Part shown: one piece after another, positions 39,948-52,080 of the stretch
How the letters are laid out: the number at the start of each line of letters is the position of its first letter
Numbering within the stretch: position 1 is the first letter of the stretch
Origin: Caballeronia sp. SEWSISQ10-4 2
GTDB lineage: Bacteria > Pseudomonadota > Gammaproteobacteria > Burkholderiales > Burkholderiaceae
Reading direction: 5' to 3'
NCBI RefSeq assembly: GCF_030464885.1
Contig: NZ_JALPRJ010000002.1
Coordinates: forward strand, 175,824 to 239,823
Length of the DNA stretch: 64,000 nt
Translations under genes and position numbers: made by a program
The notes under the pieces: model-generated
What the model was told of the DNA's origin: nothing
Databases searched by the model: none
The model's input: only the letters and a program-made list of their open reading frames with translations

Positions 39948-40568
39948 TCAGTGTGGCAGCCGGACGTCCAGCTTAAGCGTGACGAGCCGCGCGACCAAAA
40001 TAAATCCGGTCGATATCAACACGCTGTACACCCCTTGCAGCCCGAGCCAGTCGAGCCCCAGATACAGCCAGCAGCCCGCGAACGCGCACACCGCATACGG
40101 TCGCGAATCGCGCAGGATCAGCGGCACCTCGTTGCACAGCACATCCCGCATGATGCCGCCGAACACTCCTGTCATCACGCCCATCATGGCCGCCGTGAAC
40201 GCGGGCATCTGCGCATCGAGTGCGATCGACGTTCCCGAAATGCTGAACAGGCCGAGCCCGATGGCATCGGCGATCAGCAGCGCGCGCTGGTCGAACAAGC
40301 GCGTGGTCGTGCGCAACAGGATCGGCGCAAAAATCGCCATGACGAAAATGACGATCACGTAGTCCTGATGCTGGACCCAGTAGAACGGCCGGCGCGACAG
40401 CAGCACGTCACGCATCGTACCGCCGCCAAAAGCCGTGGCAAGCGCCACCAGGAACGCACCGACGGCATCCAGTCGGCGCTTTCTCGCTTCGATCAGCCCT
40501 GAAATGGCATACGCGAAGATCGCGAATGCCTCCATGATCGAGATGGCCAGCGTGAGCCTGGGATGCAC
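39948..40568 (-). CDS. TRIC-family cation channel-like membrane protein (UPF0126)
   Basis: A 206-residue integral membrane protein with about seven helices arranged as two repeats of a three-helix unit. Each repeat carries the glycine-rich motif GGGTMRDVL or GGIMRDVL, diagnostic of the UPF0126/YadS-like family related to animal trimeric intracellular cation channels. The chosen GTG (40568) follows the smr stop by only three bases and has AAGGGG upstream; the open frame continues through smr but that would be antisensical in family length. Transport substrate is unknown, with potassium channels and glycine-related roles both suggested in the literature for relatives. Confidence 0.88.
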   Translation of the reverse strand: MHPRLTLAISIMEAFAIFAYAISGLIEARKRRLDAVGAFLVALATAFGGGTMRDVLLSRRPFYWVQHQDYVIVIFVMAIFAPILLRTTTRLFDQRALLIADAIGLGLFSISGTSIALDAQMPAFTAAMMGVMTGVFGGIMRDVLCNEVPLILRDSRPYAVCAFAGCWLYLGLDWLGLQGVYSVLISTGFILVARLVTLKLDVRLPH

Positions 40569-40570
40569 GA

Positions 40571-41416
40571 TTACGGCCCCTTTCGCTGATCGTGCCGCTT
40601 GTCCTCGCCACGAACCCGAAGATCCAGGTCCTGCGGATGACCATGATGTTGCGGCGAGCCGCCCGGCTGCAGCAGCACAAGCACCGCGCCCGAGCCGCCG
40701 TCGTGCGGCCGCGCCTGACAGAACGCGATCACTTCCTCTTTCTGCACGAGCCACGCGCGAACCTTGCCCTTGAGCACCGGTTCACGTCCGATCGACCCGA
40801 GTCCCTTGCCGTGGATCACACGCAGGCAGCGCAGCCCCCGTTTCACCGATTCGCGGATAAATTCCGATAACGCCTCGCGTGCTTCCTCGCGCCGCATGCC
40901 GTGCAGATCGAGTTGCGCCTGCACGATCCACGCGCCGCGCCGGAGCTTGCGCACCACTTCCTGGCGCACGCCGTGCCGGCAATAGGAGAGGGTGTCGTCG
41001 GTATCGAGCAGGCTTTCGGGATCGTATTCGTCGGAGAGTGCTTCGTGCAGCACGGCTTCTTCGTCGAGACGCGTCTGCAACGGCAGCGGCGACGGCGGCA
41101 GGCGCGGGGGTGTCACGCGCGGCGGGACTTTCAGCGGTTCTACCTCGCCGATGGCGCGGCGGAACACATCGGCGTCCGCGACGGCTTCGCGCTCGATTAT
41201 CGCGGCGGCGGCGCGCTGTATCTTGCGCTTGGCAGCCTCGGCTTCGAGCGACTGGCGCAACGAGCCGAGCCCCGCGAGGCCATCGCGTTTCAATGCCGCC
41301 GACAATTCCTCCGCCGTCGGCGCAGTAGTTGTTGGCAGGGTCGCGACGGCACTCGGCGCGGCGTCGCGCTGGCGTTTGAGCTTGGGTTCGTTCGGATGGG
41401 GCAGGTTCTTGGGCAT
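40571..41416 (-). CDS. Smr/MutS2 C-terminal domain protein
   Basis: A 281-residue protein with a long, charged and proline-rich N-terminal half and a C-terminal Smr domain. The domain shows LDLHGMRREEAREALSEFI and VIHGKGLGSIGREPVLK, the two conserved motifs (LDLHG and HGKG). Stand-alone Smr proteins can be nucleases acting on DNA or RNA; one relative in E. coli (SmrB) cleaves mRNA at collided ribosomes. The start at 41416 was chosen by the family; more than 70 upstream codons are open but unrelated. The TRIC-like gene follows immediately and the thioredoxin reductase gene lies upstream. Confidence 0.9.
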   Translation of the reverse strand: MPKNLPHPNEPKLKRQRDAAPSAVATLPTTTAPTAEELSAALKRDGLAGLGSLRQSLEAEAAKRKIQRAAAAIIEREAVADADVFRRAIGEVEPLKVPPRVTPPRLPPSPLPLQTRLDEEAVLHEALSDEYDPESLLDTDDTLSYCRHGVRQEVVRKLRRGAWIVQAQLDLHGMRREEAREALSEFIRESVKRGLRCLRVIHGKGLGSIGREPVLKGKVRAWLVQKEEVIAFCQARPHDGGSGAVLVLLQPGGSPQHHGHPQDLDLRVRGEDKRHDQRKGP

Positions 41417-41547
41417 TGCACGGCAGAAGAAAATGCACGGCGGCGAAACACGGTTCACGCCGCTTTCGGAAACCCCTTTTAACATGGGAAACGGGAAAAT
41501 CGGTGCGGGCCGGTCTTTTGAACCACCTTCGGGCGCGTTCGAAACGG

Positions 41548-41585
41548 AAAACGCCGGCCGATCCAGAGGATCGCGACCGGCGTTT
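41548..41585 (-). terminator. Terminator of trxB
   Basis: Stem-loop of about 15 bp with one or two mismatches (CGCCGG... with ...CCGGCG) lies between trxB and smr. Read on the minus strand it is followed by TTTTCC, a short T tract. Confidence 0.7.
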
Positions 41586-41665
41586 CGTTGTGCCCGGGTA
41601 TCGAGGCGTATCCAGGCGGCGCTGAACGTCATCTTGACCGCTTGCTGCGCCGCCGCCCCGGCCGC

Positions 41666-43019
<1,354 letters not shown>

Positions 43020-45332
43020 ATGGCAAAAGCTACCTATTCTGCAAGCGCGCAGGCATTGCCGCACCGCATGTCGCGCCTTTTCACCGAGATTCGATGGATC
43101 TTGCAGGTCGCGCTCTGCGTGTTCCTGCTGATGGCGCTGGTGAGCTACAGCCGCCACGACCCAAGCTGGACCCACGCCGCGCAAGTCGACCAGATCGCCA
43201 ACTGGGCGGGCCGCGTGGGCGCGTGGACAGCAGACATCCTGCTGCTTTTGTTCGGGCTGTCGGCTTATTGGTGGGTTGTGCTGCTGGTGCGGCGGATCAT
43301 CGCGAATTATCGGCGCATCACCAATCACGAAGCGGCTGACGAGACGCTGTCGAAGGATCGCACGTGGCTTGCCGAGGCCTTCGCATTCGTGTTGGTGCTG
43401 GCCGCGAGCGACGGTATTGAAGCGTTGCGGATGTGGTCGCTCAAGGTGCAGGTGCCGCGTGCACCGGGTGGTGTGATCGGCGAGACCATTGCGCACGGCG
43501 TCTCCCACGCGCTGGGTTTCACCGGCGCGACGCTGTTCCTGCTGGTCGCGCTGGCGATCGGTCTGTCGCTGTATTTCAACTTCTCCTGGCTGTCCGTCTG
43601 CGAAAAAACCGGCGATGCCATCGTGGCCACCATCACCGGCGCGAGAATGCGCCGCGAGGCGGGCCGCGATCGCAAGCTGGGTGAAGCCGCGGCTGAAAAG
43701 CGAGAAGGCAAGGTCGTGCGCGGGCGCGTGAAGATAGAGGAGCAGGAACCGGTGATGATCGTGCCGCCGGTCGCACCCGCCAAGTCGGCGCGCGTGGAGA
43801 AGGAAAAGCAGGTGCCGCTTTTCACCGATCTTCCCGGCGATTCCACGCTGCCGCCGCTGGCGCTGCTCGACGCTGCGCCGGAAGTGAAGGAAACCATTTC
43901 CGCCGACACGCTCGAATACACGTCCCGGCTGATCGAGAAAAAGCTCAAGGACTTCGGTGTGGAGGTGAATGTGGTTGCCGCCTATCCGGGACCGGTTGTG
44001 ACGCGCTACGAAATCGAGCCGGCAACCGGCGTCAAGGGCTCGCAGATCGTCGGGCTGGCGAAGGATCTGGCGCGCTCGCTGTCGCTCGTCTCCATTCGCG
44101 TGGTCGAGACCATTCCTGGCAAGAATTTCATGGCGCTCGAGTTGCCGAACCAGCGCCGCCAGACCGTGCGTTTGTCCGAGATTCTCGGTTCGCAGGTTTA
44201 TGCCGATGCCGCGTCGCCTTTGACCATGGGCCTGGGCAAGGATATTGGCGGGAAGCCCGTATGCGCCGATCTCGCGAAGATGCCGCACTTGCTGGTGGCC
44301 GGCACTACGGGTTCGGGCAAGTCGGTGGGTATCAACGCGATGATCTTGTCGCTGCTGTACAAAGCCACCGCCGACGAAGTGCGCATGATCCTCATCGACC
44401 CGAAGATGCTCGAAATGAGCGTCTACGAGGGCATTCCGCATCTGCTTTGTCCGGTCGTCACCGACATGCGCCAGGCTGGGCATGCGCTCAACTGGGCGGT
44501 GGCCGAGATGGAACGCCGCTACAAGCTGATGAGCAAGATGGGCGTGCGTAACCTCGCTGGTTTCAACAACAAGATCGACGAAGCCACCAAGCGCGACGAG
44601 AAGATTCCTAATCCGTTCAGCCTGACGCCGGATGAACCGGAACCGCTGAACCGCTTGCCGACCATCGTGGTCGTGATCGACGAACTCGCCGACCTGATGA
44701 TGGTAGTCGGCAAGAAGGTGGAAGAGCTGATCGCGCGGATTGCACAGAAGGCGCGCGCCGCCGGGATCCACTTGATTCTGGCCACGCAGCGGCCGTCGGT
44801 GGATGTGATCACCGGTTTGATCAAGGCCAACGTGCCCACGCGCATGGCGTTCCAGGTGTCGTCGAAGATCGATTCGCGGACCATTCTCGATCAGCAAGGC
44901 GCCGAATCACTGCTCGGCATGGGTGACATGCTTTATCTGCCGCCCGGCTCCGGCTTGCCCGTGCGCGTGCATGGCGCGTTTGTGTCGGACGAAGAAGTGC
45001 ATCGGGTGGTGAACAAACTGAAGGAGCAGGGCGAGCCGAATTACATTGAAGGCATTCTTGAAGGTGGTGTGCTCGGCGACGGTGAAGACGGTGCGCCGGG
45101 TGGCGCGGGTGCGGGCGGCGCAGAAGGCGAGGCTGATCCGCTCTACGACCAGGCGGTGGAAATCGTGATCAAGAACCGCCGTGCGTCGATCTCGCTTGTG
45201 CAGCGGCATCTGCGGATCGGTTATAACCGGGCAGCGCGACTGCTCGAACAAATGGAAAATTCGGGGCTCGTTTCCGCGATGTCCTCGAACGGCAATCGCG
45301 AAATCCTCACGCCGGCACGTGAAGCTGAATAA
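43020..45332 (+). CDS. ftsK: DNA translocase FtsK
   Basis: Septum-located hexameric DNA pump that clears chromosomes from the division site and activates XerCD recombination. The 770-residue protein has four N-terminal membrane helices (about residues 25-190), a moderate linker, the motor domain with Walker [11 protein letters not shown] and Walker [26 protein letters not shown], and a C-terminal gamma winged helix ([20 protein letters not shown]) that reads KOPS sites. The start at 43020 gives [17 protein letters not shown]; no proper ribosome-binding site is seen at the longer alternative. lolA and rarA follow in the conserved order. Confidence 0.96.
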   Translation: MAKATYSASAQALPHRMSRLFTEIRWILQVALCVFLLMALVSYSRHDPSWTHAAQVDQIANWAGRVGAWTADILLLLFGLSAYWWVVLLVRRIIANYRRITNHEAADETLSKDRTWLAEAFAFVLVLAASDGIEALRMWSLKVQVPRAPGGVIGETIAHGVSHALGFTGATLFLLVALAIGLSLYFNFSWLSVCEKTGDAIVATITGARMRREAGRDRKLGEAAAEKREGKVVRGRVKIEEQEPVMIVPPVAPAKSARVEKEKQVPLFTDLPGDSTLPPLALLDAAPEVKETISADTLEYTSRLIEKKLKDFGVEVNVVAAYPGPVVTRYEIEPATGVKGSQIVGLAKDLARSLSLVSIRVVETIPGKNFMALELPNQRRQTVRLSEILGSQVYADAASPLTMGLGKDIGGKPVCADLAKMPHLLVAGTTGSGKSVGINAMILSLLYKATADEVRMILIDPKMLEMSVYEGIPHLLCPVVTDMRQAGHALNWAVAEMERRYKLMSKMGVRNLAGFNNKIDEATKRDEKIPNPFSLTPDEPEPLNRLPTIVVVIDELADLMMVVGKKVEELIARIAQKARAAGIHLILATQRPSVDVITGLIKANVPTRMAFQVSSKIDSRTILDQQGAESLLGMGDMLYLPPGSGLPVRVHGAFVSDEEVHRVVNKLKEQGEPNYIEGILEGGVLGDGEDGAPGGAGAGGAEGEADPLYDQAVEIVIKNRRASISLVQRHLRIGYNRAARLLEQMENSGLVSAMSSNGNREILTPAREAE

Positions 45333-45354
45333 GGTTTTCTGGAGAGTTTTTTAT

Positions 45355-46065
45355 ATGCAGTCAGTTTTGAGATCGGCTTTGGGGGCAGTTTTGAAGTCAG
45401 CTTTGAGCTCGAGTAACCGCACGGTCAAAGCCGTCGTTTTCGGCGCTGCGATGTTGCTGGCCTCGCAGGCTTTCGCGAGCGGCACCGAGCAGCTGAAGAC
45501 GTTCATCGCGCAAGTGCACTCGGCGCACGGCACCTTCGTCCAGCGTGAGGTGAAGGCGCCGAGCAAGGCAGCGTCGGCCACGCAGGGCGTGGCCTCAAGG
45601 ATCAGCGGTACGTCGAGCGGCACGTTCACGTTCGCGCGGCCCGGCAAGTTCATCTGGTCGTACGAGAAACCCTACGCGCAAGTGTTGCAGGCCGACGGCG
45701 ACAAACTTTACGTCTACGACAAGGACCTGAATCAAGTCACTATCCGGCCGTTGGGCAACGCACTGGGCGCGAGTCCGGCCGCGATTCTCTTCGGCAGCAA
45801 CGACCTCGACAAGAATTTCACGTCGCGCGACGCGGGCGTGAAGGATGGCATCGACTGGCTGGAACTGACACCGAAAGCGCAGGACACGCAATTTCAGCAG
45901 GTCGGCATCGGCTTCAAGAACGGCAATCTCGAAGCGATGGAATTGCATGACGTGTTCGGTAATGTGACGCTGCTGACGTTCTCGAATATCGAGAAGAATC
46001 CGCCGCTGAAAGCCGATCAGTTCAAGTTCGTCGTGCCGAAGGGCGCGGATGTGATCAACGGTTGA
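45355..46065 (+). CDS. lolA: Outer-membrane lipoprotein carrier protein LolA
   Basis: Periplasmic shuttle taking lipoproteins from LolCDE to LolB. The protein of 236 residues has a long signal peptide ending [10 protein letters not shown], after which [21 protein letters not shown] starts the mature chain. [21 protein letters not shown] and [13 protein letters not shown] are characteristic LolA stretches, including the conserved Arg and the tryptophan of the hydrophobic cavity. The ATG has GGAGAG upstream and lies 22 bases after the ftsK stop. The N-terminus before the hydrophobic core is unusually long (~28 residues) with a serine-rich stretch; an internal start is possible. Confidence 0.93.
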   Translation: MQSVLRSALGAVLKSALSSSNRTVKAVVFGAAMLLASQAFASGTEQLKTFIAQVHSAHGTFVQREVKAPSKAASATQGVASRISGTSSGTFTFARPGKFIWSYEKPYAQVLQADGDKLYVYDKDLNQVTIRPLGNALGASPAAILFGSNDLDKNFTSRDAGVKDGIDWLELTPKAQDTQFQQVGIGFKNGNLEAMELHDVFGNVTLLTFSNIEKNPPLKADQFKFVVPKGADVING

Positions 46066-46119
46066 TACCGTTTGCCTGACGCGCGAGACGGTTGCCGCCT
46101 CGCGCAAATAAAGCATTCC

Positions 46120-47460
46120 TCAAGCCGCCGACGGCCGGCTTTCCTCCCGCCGACCCGCCACCAACGCCAGATAAGCCACCGCACCCACCAAAAGGGCCGG
46201 CAGCGTTGCGCCGAGGTTCGGCAGCCACTGATTGATCGCGTGATACACGGCGATTCCCAACGCCCACGCAATAAACCCGCTTATGTGCCAACCGCCCGAG
46301 AACCCATACGGTCCGTGCGGATCGGTGAGCGCGGCAATTTCAACACGGCGTTTTCTCACGATAAAGTGATCCGCGAGCACCACGCCAAACAGCGGCGCGA
46401 ACACCGAGCCGATCAGCAGCAGGAAGTTCTGGTACTTGCCCATCTGCACGAGCAACGCGATCAGCGTGCACAACGCGCCGAATGCCGCCGACAGCAACGG
46501 CACGCTTGCTTTTGCCCAGAACGTACCGGTGGATACGGCGGCTGAATGGATATCGGCGAAGGCGTTGTCGATCTCATCGATGAGAATGAGCAGCAGCGCA
46601 ATCCCGCCTGCCGCCTGGGCCAGCGCGACGGTCAGAAGCGCATCGCCGCCACCCGCCGCCAGGCCGTAGAACGCGCCGAGCGCATAGAACCAGATATTCG
46701 CGATGCCATAGCCGAACAGCGTGCCGCGGAACGTGCCGCCCGCGCTGCGCCCAAAGCGCGTGTAATCGGCGATCAGCGGCAGCCACGAGAGCGGCATGGC
46801 GACCACCAGGTCGATACCCGCGCCGAACGGCATCTCACCGGTGCCGGGGCGATTCATCAGGGCGCCAAAATCCTGCTTCGACAGCAAGTTCCACGTCAGC
46901 CAGCCTGCGCCGCCGAGCAGTAGCCAAATGCCCCACGTGCGCAAGAAGCGCCGGACGAACGACAACGGTCCGGTGATTGCCAGCGCTGTCGCCAGCACGC
47001 CGAAGATCAGCGTCCAGATGAGCGGCATCGAGAGGCCGAACGATTGTTTTGCGAGGGCATCGGCGGAATCGCGCATCACGATGATTTCGAACGAACCCCA
47101 GCCGACCAGTTGTACTGCGTTGAGCACAGCAGGCACGGATGCGCCGCGCAGCCCCAATGTGGGGCGCAGCGACGACATGGCGGCGAGCCCCGTGTCCGTT
47201 CCCACTACGCCCGCGAGCGCCAGCAAGATCACGCCGATCACCGTGCCGATCACAATGGCCGCGAGCGCATGCGGCAGCGACATGCCCGGCACGAGCAGCG
47301 CGCCGGCCTGCGCCACCAGCAAGCCGATGCCGAGCGAAAACCACAAGGCAAAGGCGTCCGACGTGCCAAACGCGCGGCGCGCGTCGGGAACCGGCAAAAG
47401 CGGCGCGTAGGTCGATGCGCCGGTTTCGCCGGTCGTGGCCGTAGTGTTCTCTTGTCCCAT
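46120..47460 (-). CDS. NCS1-family cytosine/purine/hydroxymethylpyrimidine permease
   Basis: A 446-residue inner-membrane transporter with about twelve hydrophobic helices, of the nucleobase-cation-symporter-1 family. Recognisable stretches are LWFSLGIGLLVAQAGALLVPG at the start, LVVAMPLSWLPLIADYTRFG in the middle and VFAPLFGVVLADHFIVRKR near the end. Relatives named CytX import hydroxymethylpyrimidine for thiamine synthesis, others cytosine or hydantoins. I looked for a thiamine-pyrophosphate riboswitch upstream and did not see one, so the substrate stays open. It interrupts the usual lolA-rarA succession on the opposite strand. Confidence 0.88.
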   Translation of the reverse strand: MGQENTTATTGETGASTYAPLLPVPDARRAFGTSDAFALWFSLGIGLLVAQAGALLVPGMSLPHALAAIVIGTVIGVILLALAGVVGTDTGLAAMSSLRPTLGLRGASVPAVLNAVQLVGWGSFEIIVMRDSADALAKQSFGLSMPLIWTLIFGVLATALAITGPLSFVRRFLRTWGIWLLLGGAGWLTWNLLSKQDFGALMNRPGTGEMPFGAGIDLVVAMPLSWLPLIADYTRFGRSAGGTFRGTLFGYGIANIWFYALGAFYGLAAGGGDALLTVALAQAAGGIALLLILIDEIDNAFADIHSAAVSTGTFWAKASVPLLSAAFGALCTLIALLVQMGKYQNFLLLIGSVFAPLFGVVLADHFIVRKRRVEIAALTDPHGPYGFSGGWHISGFIAWALGIAVYHAINQWLPNLGATLPALLVGAVAYLALVAGRREESRPSAA

Positions 47461-47687
47461 TCGCGTTTCGTCCTTATTTGTAGGGCTTGGCCCGGTTCAT
47501 GCGCGTTTCTGTGAGCGCGCCGCGGCTGTCATAATCACCCGTTGCGGCTCGATTCACGATTCCCGATTATCGAGGCGAAACGCCTATTTTGAAGCAGCGG
47601 CGGCGTCCGTCTCGAAAAGCGCACGATTATCGCTGTCTTTGCTCAAACTGCACTATCCAGACTTATTTGGAAACCTTTCAGAGCGCC

Positions 47688-49001
47688 ATGTTCGAAGAAA
47701 ACCGTGCCAATGTTCCGCTTGCCGAGCGTCTGCGTCCTCGCACTATCGACGAGGTCATCGGCCAGAAACACCTTCTCGGCGCGAGCAAGCCGCTGCGCGT
47801 CGCGTTCGAGTCCGGCGAAGCGCATTCCATGATCCTCTGGGGGCCGCCCGGCGTCGGCAAGACCACGCTCGCGCGGCTGATGGCGGTGGCGTTTCATGCT
47901 GAGTTCATCTCGCTCTCGGCGGTGTTATCGGGCGTGAAGGACATTCGCGAGGCGGTTGAACTGGCGCAGATTCATCGGGCGAACGGGCATCAGACGCTGG
48001 TGTTCGTCGATGAAGTGCATCGTTTCAACAAGAGCCAGCAAGACGCGTTCTTGCCGCACGTGGAGTCGGGCTTGTTCGTGTTTGTGGGTGCGACGACCGA
48101 GAATCCATCGTTCGAAGTGAACAGCGCGTTGCTGTCGCGGGCGGCCGTTTATGTGCTGAAAAGCCTCGACGCGAGCGAGCTCACCGAGTTGCTCGACCGC
48201 GCGCAGGGCGAACTGGGTGGCCTTACGTTCACCGATGAAGCTCGTGACGCGCTGATCGGTTCCGCCGACGGCGACGGCCGCAAGCTACTCAACAATCTCG
48301 AGATCGTTGCGCGGGCGGCGGCGCAGCAGAAGTCGACGAACATCGACGGGGCGTTGCTGGGCAGTGCGCTTGCAGAGAATCTGCGTCGTTTCGATAAAGG
48401 CGGCGACGCGTTTTACGATCAGATCAGCGCGCTGCATAAATCGGTGCGCGGCAGTAATCCGGACGCGACGCTTTACTGGTTTTGCCGAATGCTGGATGGC
48501 GGCGCGGATCCGCGTTATCTGGCGCGGCGCATCGTGCGCATGGCTTGGGAAGACATTGGTCTCGCGGATCCTCGTGCTGGCCGGATTGCGCTCGATGCCG
48601 CTGAAACCTATGAGCGGTTGGGTACGCCAGAAGGTGAGCTGGCGTTGGCGCAGGCGCTGATTTATCTGGCGGTCGCGCCGAAATCGAATGCCGGCTACAC
48701 GGCCTATAACGAAGCGCGGCGGTTTGTGAGCAAGGATCAATCACGCGGCGTGCCGGTGCATTTGCGCAACGCGCCGACGAAGCTGATGAAGGAGTTGGGT
48801 TACGGGCATGAATACCGTTACGCCCACGATGAACCCGACGCGTACGCGGCCGGGGAAACGTATTTGCCGGACGGCATGCGCGACCCGCATTGGTACGAGC
48901 CGACGCCGCGTGGGCTCGAGGGCAAGATCGGCGAGAAGATGGCGCGGCTCGCCGAGATGGACGCGCAATGGCGGCGCGAAAACAAGGGCGAGAAGAAGTA
49001 A
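47688..49001 (+). CDS. rarA: Replication-associated recombination protein A (RarA/MgsA)
   Basis: AAA+ clamp-loader-like ATPase acting at stalled replication forks. The 437-residue protein starts [20 protein letters not shown] and contains Walker [14 protein letters not shown], Walker [21 protein letters not shown], sensor [12 protein letters not shown] and the C-terminal MgsA tetramerisation domain ([20 protein letters not shown], then [18 protein letters not shown]). Length and motifs match RarA closely. The open frame begins 33 codons upstream, but the conserved N-terminus fixes the start at 47688. serS follows 178 bases downstream. Confidence 0.96.
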   Translation: MFEENRANVPLAERLRPRTIDEVIGQKHLLGASKPLRVAFESGEAHSMILWGPPGVGKTTLARLMAVAFHAEFISLSAVLSGVKDIREAVELAQIHRANGHQTLVFVDEVHRFNKSQQDAFLPHVESGLFVFVGATTENPSFEVNSALLSRAAVYVLKSLDASELTELLDRAQGELGGLTFTDEARDALIGSADGDGRKLLNNLEIVARAAAQQKSTNIDGALLGSALAENLRRFDKGGDAFYDQISALHKSVRGSNPDATLYWFCRMLDGGADPRYLARRIVRMAWEDIGLADPRAGRIALDAAETYERLGTPEGELALAQALIYLAVAPKSNAGYTAYNEARRFVSKDQSRGVPVHLRNAPTKLMKELGYGHEYRYAHDEPDAYAAGETYLPDGMRDPHWYEPTPRGLEGKIGEKMARLAEMDAQWRRENKGEKK

Positions 49002-49137
49002 CCGTGTCACGGGGATGAGTCGAAAAGTAGCCCGTTTCGCGAAAGATCCTGAAGACCTGGTTGGTGCCGAAAACAACCTCGTTGCCAGGCCGAACGGCTA
49101 ACGCGGCCGACCTGCGCCAATAACCCGTCGGTGCTGA

Positions 49138-50478
<1,341 letters not shown>

Positions 50479-50511
50479 GCCTGTGTGTTGTAACTGGCTC
50501 ACGAAAAGGGG

Positions 50512-50540
50512 TTGGAAATCGATTCCGAGTCGTCTATAAT
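50512..50540 (+). promoter_or_regulatory. Sigma-70 promoter of tRNA-Ser
   Basis: TTGGAA (50512-50517) and a perfect TATAAT (50535-50540) are separated by 17 bases. Transcription would start near 50547, about 73 bases before the mature tRNA. This is the best promoter match in the window. Confidence 0.85.
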
Positions 50541-50619
50541 CTTTCTCTTCGCTGAGCACCGACCCGCTCAACGGGGGCCGCAAAGAGCAGTAACAAGCAG
50601 TAAAGCGGTTGCAGTAAAT

Positions 50620-50709
50620 GGAAAGGTGGCAGAGTGGTCGAATGCGCTGGACTCGAAATCCAGTGTACCTTTAGGGGTACCGTGAGTTCGAATCTCACCC
50701 TTTCCGCCA
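50620..50709 (+). tRNA. serV: tRNA-Ser (anticodon CGA)
   Basis: Ninety bases with a perfect 7-bp acceptor stem (GGAAAGG with CCTTTCC), discriminator G and encoded CCA. The anticodon arm CTGGA-CTCGAAA-TCCAG gives anticodon CGA, reading UCG; the long variable arm (GTACCTTTAGGGGTACC) and the T-loop TTCGAAT confirm a serine tRNA. Symbol is only a suggestion. The gene borders the accessory region, and serine tRNAs are common integration targets. Confidence 0.97.
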
Positions 50710-50730
50710 AAAACCCATATGCAGCAAGAC

Positions 50731-50958
50731 TTAGAAGCCGCCGCCCGCGGCTTTTTTGTCGTCTGTGCCCTGAATATCCGGTGCACCCTGCGGCCAAACT
50801 GCGCCCACTGCCGAGTTTGAGACCCACTGGTCGAACCGGGTCGGGTTGAGGTGCCCATACTTCGCCGCAGTGCGCGCAGCCTTTTTCGCTCTTGCTCGCG
50901 CGGCAAGGTCGGCGTCGATGCTCAACAGAAACGTACCGAACCATCTGTTGAAAATCAT
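50731..50958 (-). CDS. Hypothetical 75-residue protein
   Basis: Not recognised. MIFNRWFGTFLLSIDADLAA... has a basic, alanine-rich central helix (RARAKKAARTAAKYGHLN) and a glycine-rich tail, with no signal peptide. The best support is a near-perfect ribosome-binding site, AGGAGG, eight bases before the ATG. Its end overlaps the terminator of the convergent tRNA transcript, which is unusual and may mean that its 3' part was added by insertion at the tRNA. It could be a real accessory protein or a truncated remnant. Confidence 0.45.
   Translation of the reverse strand: MIFNRWFGTFLLSIDADLAARARAKKAARTAAKYGHLNPTRFDQWVSNSAVGAVWPQGAPDIQGTDDKKAAGGGF
50736..50757 (+). terminator. Terminator of the tRNA-Ser transcript
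   Basis: AGCCGC (50736-50741) pairs with GCGGCT (50747-50752) and is followed by TTTTT. It sits 27 bases past the tRNA end and overlaps the 3' end of the small leftward ORF. Confidence 0.8.
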
Positions 50959-51403
50959 CTAGCGGGCCTCCTGCCGCCGCCCTGACGGGCGACGGGGTTA
51001 AAGTGAGCTTGCCAAAACCGCTTTAACCGGAAGGAGGTCAACGATTTCGCTGATCATCAAATACTCCGTGAGGATGAGACGATCGAAGCATCGAACACCG
51101 GATTCATTGCCGTCAACAGATTTGAGCAACCGTGATGAGGTTCGCGGCTACACGTCCATCGCGTAAATTGCTCAAAACGCGCAGAATTCCCATCGACTTT
51201 CATGCTCACGCTCAACTCGTGATGCTGAAGAATGGCGCAATTAACGTGGCGAGCAACGCGAACGTCGTCATAGCCCAAGGGCTGCTCCATATCGCTCGTG
51301 ACAGCGCAGGTGCAGCGCCGTCGCCCGACAACGGTTGAGAGCGCGCCATCAGCAGCATAAAAAACGGCGGCGATCTGGCGCGCCTAGCATGGAATCGGCC
51401 TTG
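50959..51403. other. Gene-free stretch with orphan ribosome-binding site
   Basis: No convincing gene. A perfect AAGGAGGT at 51031-51038 is followed by an open frame of 40 codons that begins with ATT at 51043 instead of ATG. Other frames on either strand show no family features. The stretch reads like decayed coding DNA. Confidence 0.45.
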
Positions 51404-51768
51404 CTACTTCTTAAGCGCTTTGTGCCACTCTTCTTGACTCTCGGGTAACAGAATCGGAATGGCAAATTGCACGACTGACGGTCGCGTCCTTTGAAGATCG
51501 CTCGCCCTTTACCCGGGCCCCAATACCCCGCACCTTGATCTGGCCACCACCCACCGTCTTGCCGGACTCTTCGACGGTCAGCGCTATGTCAAAGTCAACC
51601 ACCGTTGATTTGATCCGCGCGCTCGATGAAAAACGATCGTGATCTGCATATTTGTGGCCACCGTCACCGCTTGGGACGATAAAGGCACCCCCTTCGGCAT
51701 CCTGCGCACCACGAACTCCAGCAACGATTTCTGTAAGGACTTCTTTGACAAACTCATTCAAATTTATT
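51404..51768 (-). pseudogene. Frameshifted small protein gene with ATA in place of its start codon
   Basis: The reading frame gives NLNEFVKEVLTEIVAGVRGA, then GGAFIVPSGDGGHKYADHDR and KSTVVDFDIALTVEESGKT, a beta-rich ~120-residue family that I remember from Burkholderia and that resembles the trypsin-co-occurring (trypco2) domain; the name is tentative. Two lesions are visible. The expected ATG is ATA (51766-51768), with a TTG two codons later as the only rescue. Near 51465, after ATVSR, one base is missing; restoring it gives QFAIPILLPESQEEWHKALKK and a stop at 51404, whereas the present frame runs into nonsense. It follows the antitoxin gene by 18 bases. Confidence 0.7.
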
Positions 51769-51786
51769 GTGCACTCCCGTTTGGCT

Positions 51787-52080
51787 TCACGCGTGCGCAG
51801 GCGTAGCCTGTAGCTTGACCCCCAATGCCGCCAATAGCTTGAACACCGTTTCTGCCTTAGGTTTCGTGCCGCCCGCGAGCGTCTTGTACAGGCTTTCGCG
51901 CCCAACTCCAGCATCAGCGGCTACTTTACTAATACCACGCGCCTTCGCCACGTCACTGATCGCCGCCATCAACACATCGACGTCGCCCTCTTCGAGCGCC
52001 GCATTGATGTATTCGGCAATCATTTCCTCGCTGTCCAGGTGTTCCGCTACATCGAAGCGGGAGATCTTGATCTTGCTCAT
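51787..52080 (-). CDS. Antitoxin of toxin-first TA module (HI1420/HigA-like)
   Basis: A 97-residue helix-turn-helix protein of the addiction-module antidote family. MSKIKISRFDVAEHLDSEEM at the N-terminus is the typical start of these antidotes, and AKARGISKVAADAGVGRESLYKTL is the DNA-binding motif. It would bind the toxin and repress the operon. The ATG (52080) overlaps the toxin stop by four bases and has AAGGA upstream. The frame of an upstream start is open for nine more codons but inside the toxin. Confidence 0.92.
   Translation of the reverse strand: MSKIKISRFDVAEHLDSEEMIAEYINAALEEGDVDVLMAAISDVAKARGISKVAADAGVGRESLYKTLAGGTKPKAETVFKLLAALGVKLQATPAHA

Noticed and set aside
47461..47687. TPP riboswitch before the NCS1 permease
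   Set aside because: I looked for CUGAGA and the conserved GAUxxxG-type elements in the leader and did not find them.
51057..51338. Overlapping 77- and 68-codon ORFs on opposite strands
   Set aside because: Neither has a ribosome-binding site or recognisable features, and they overlap each other; treated as decayed DNA.
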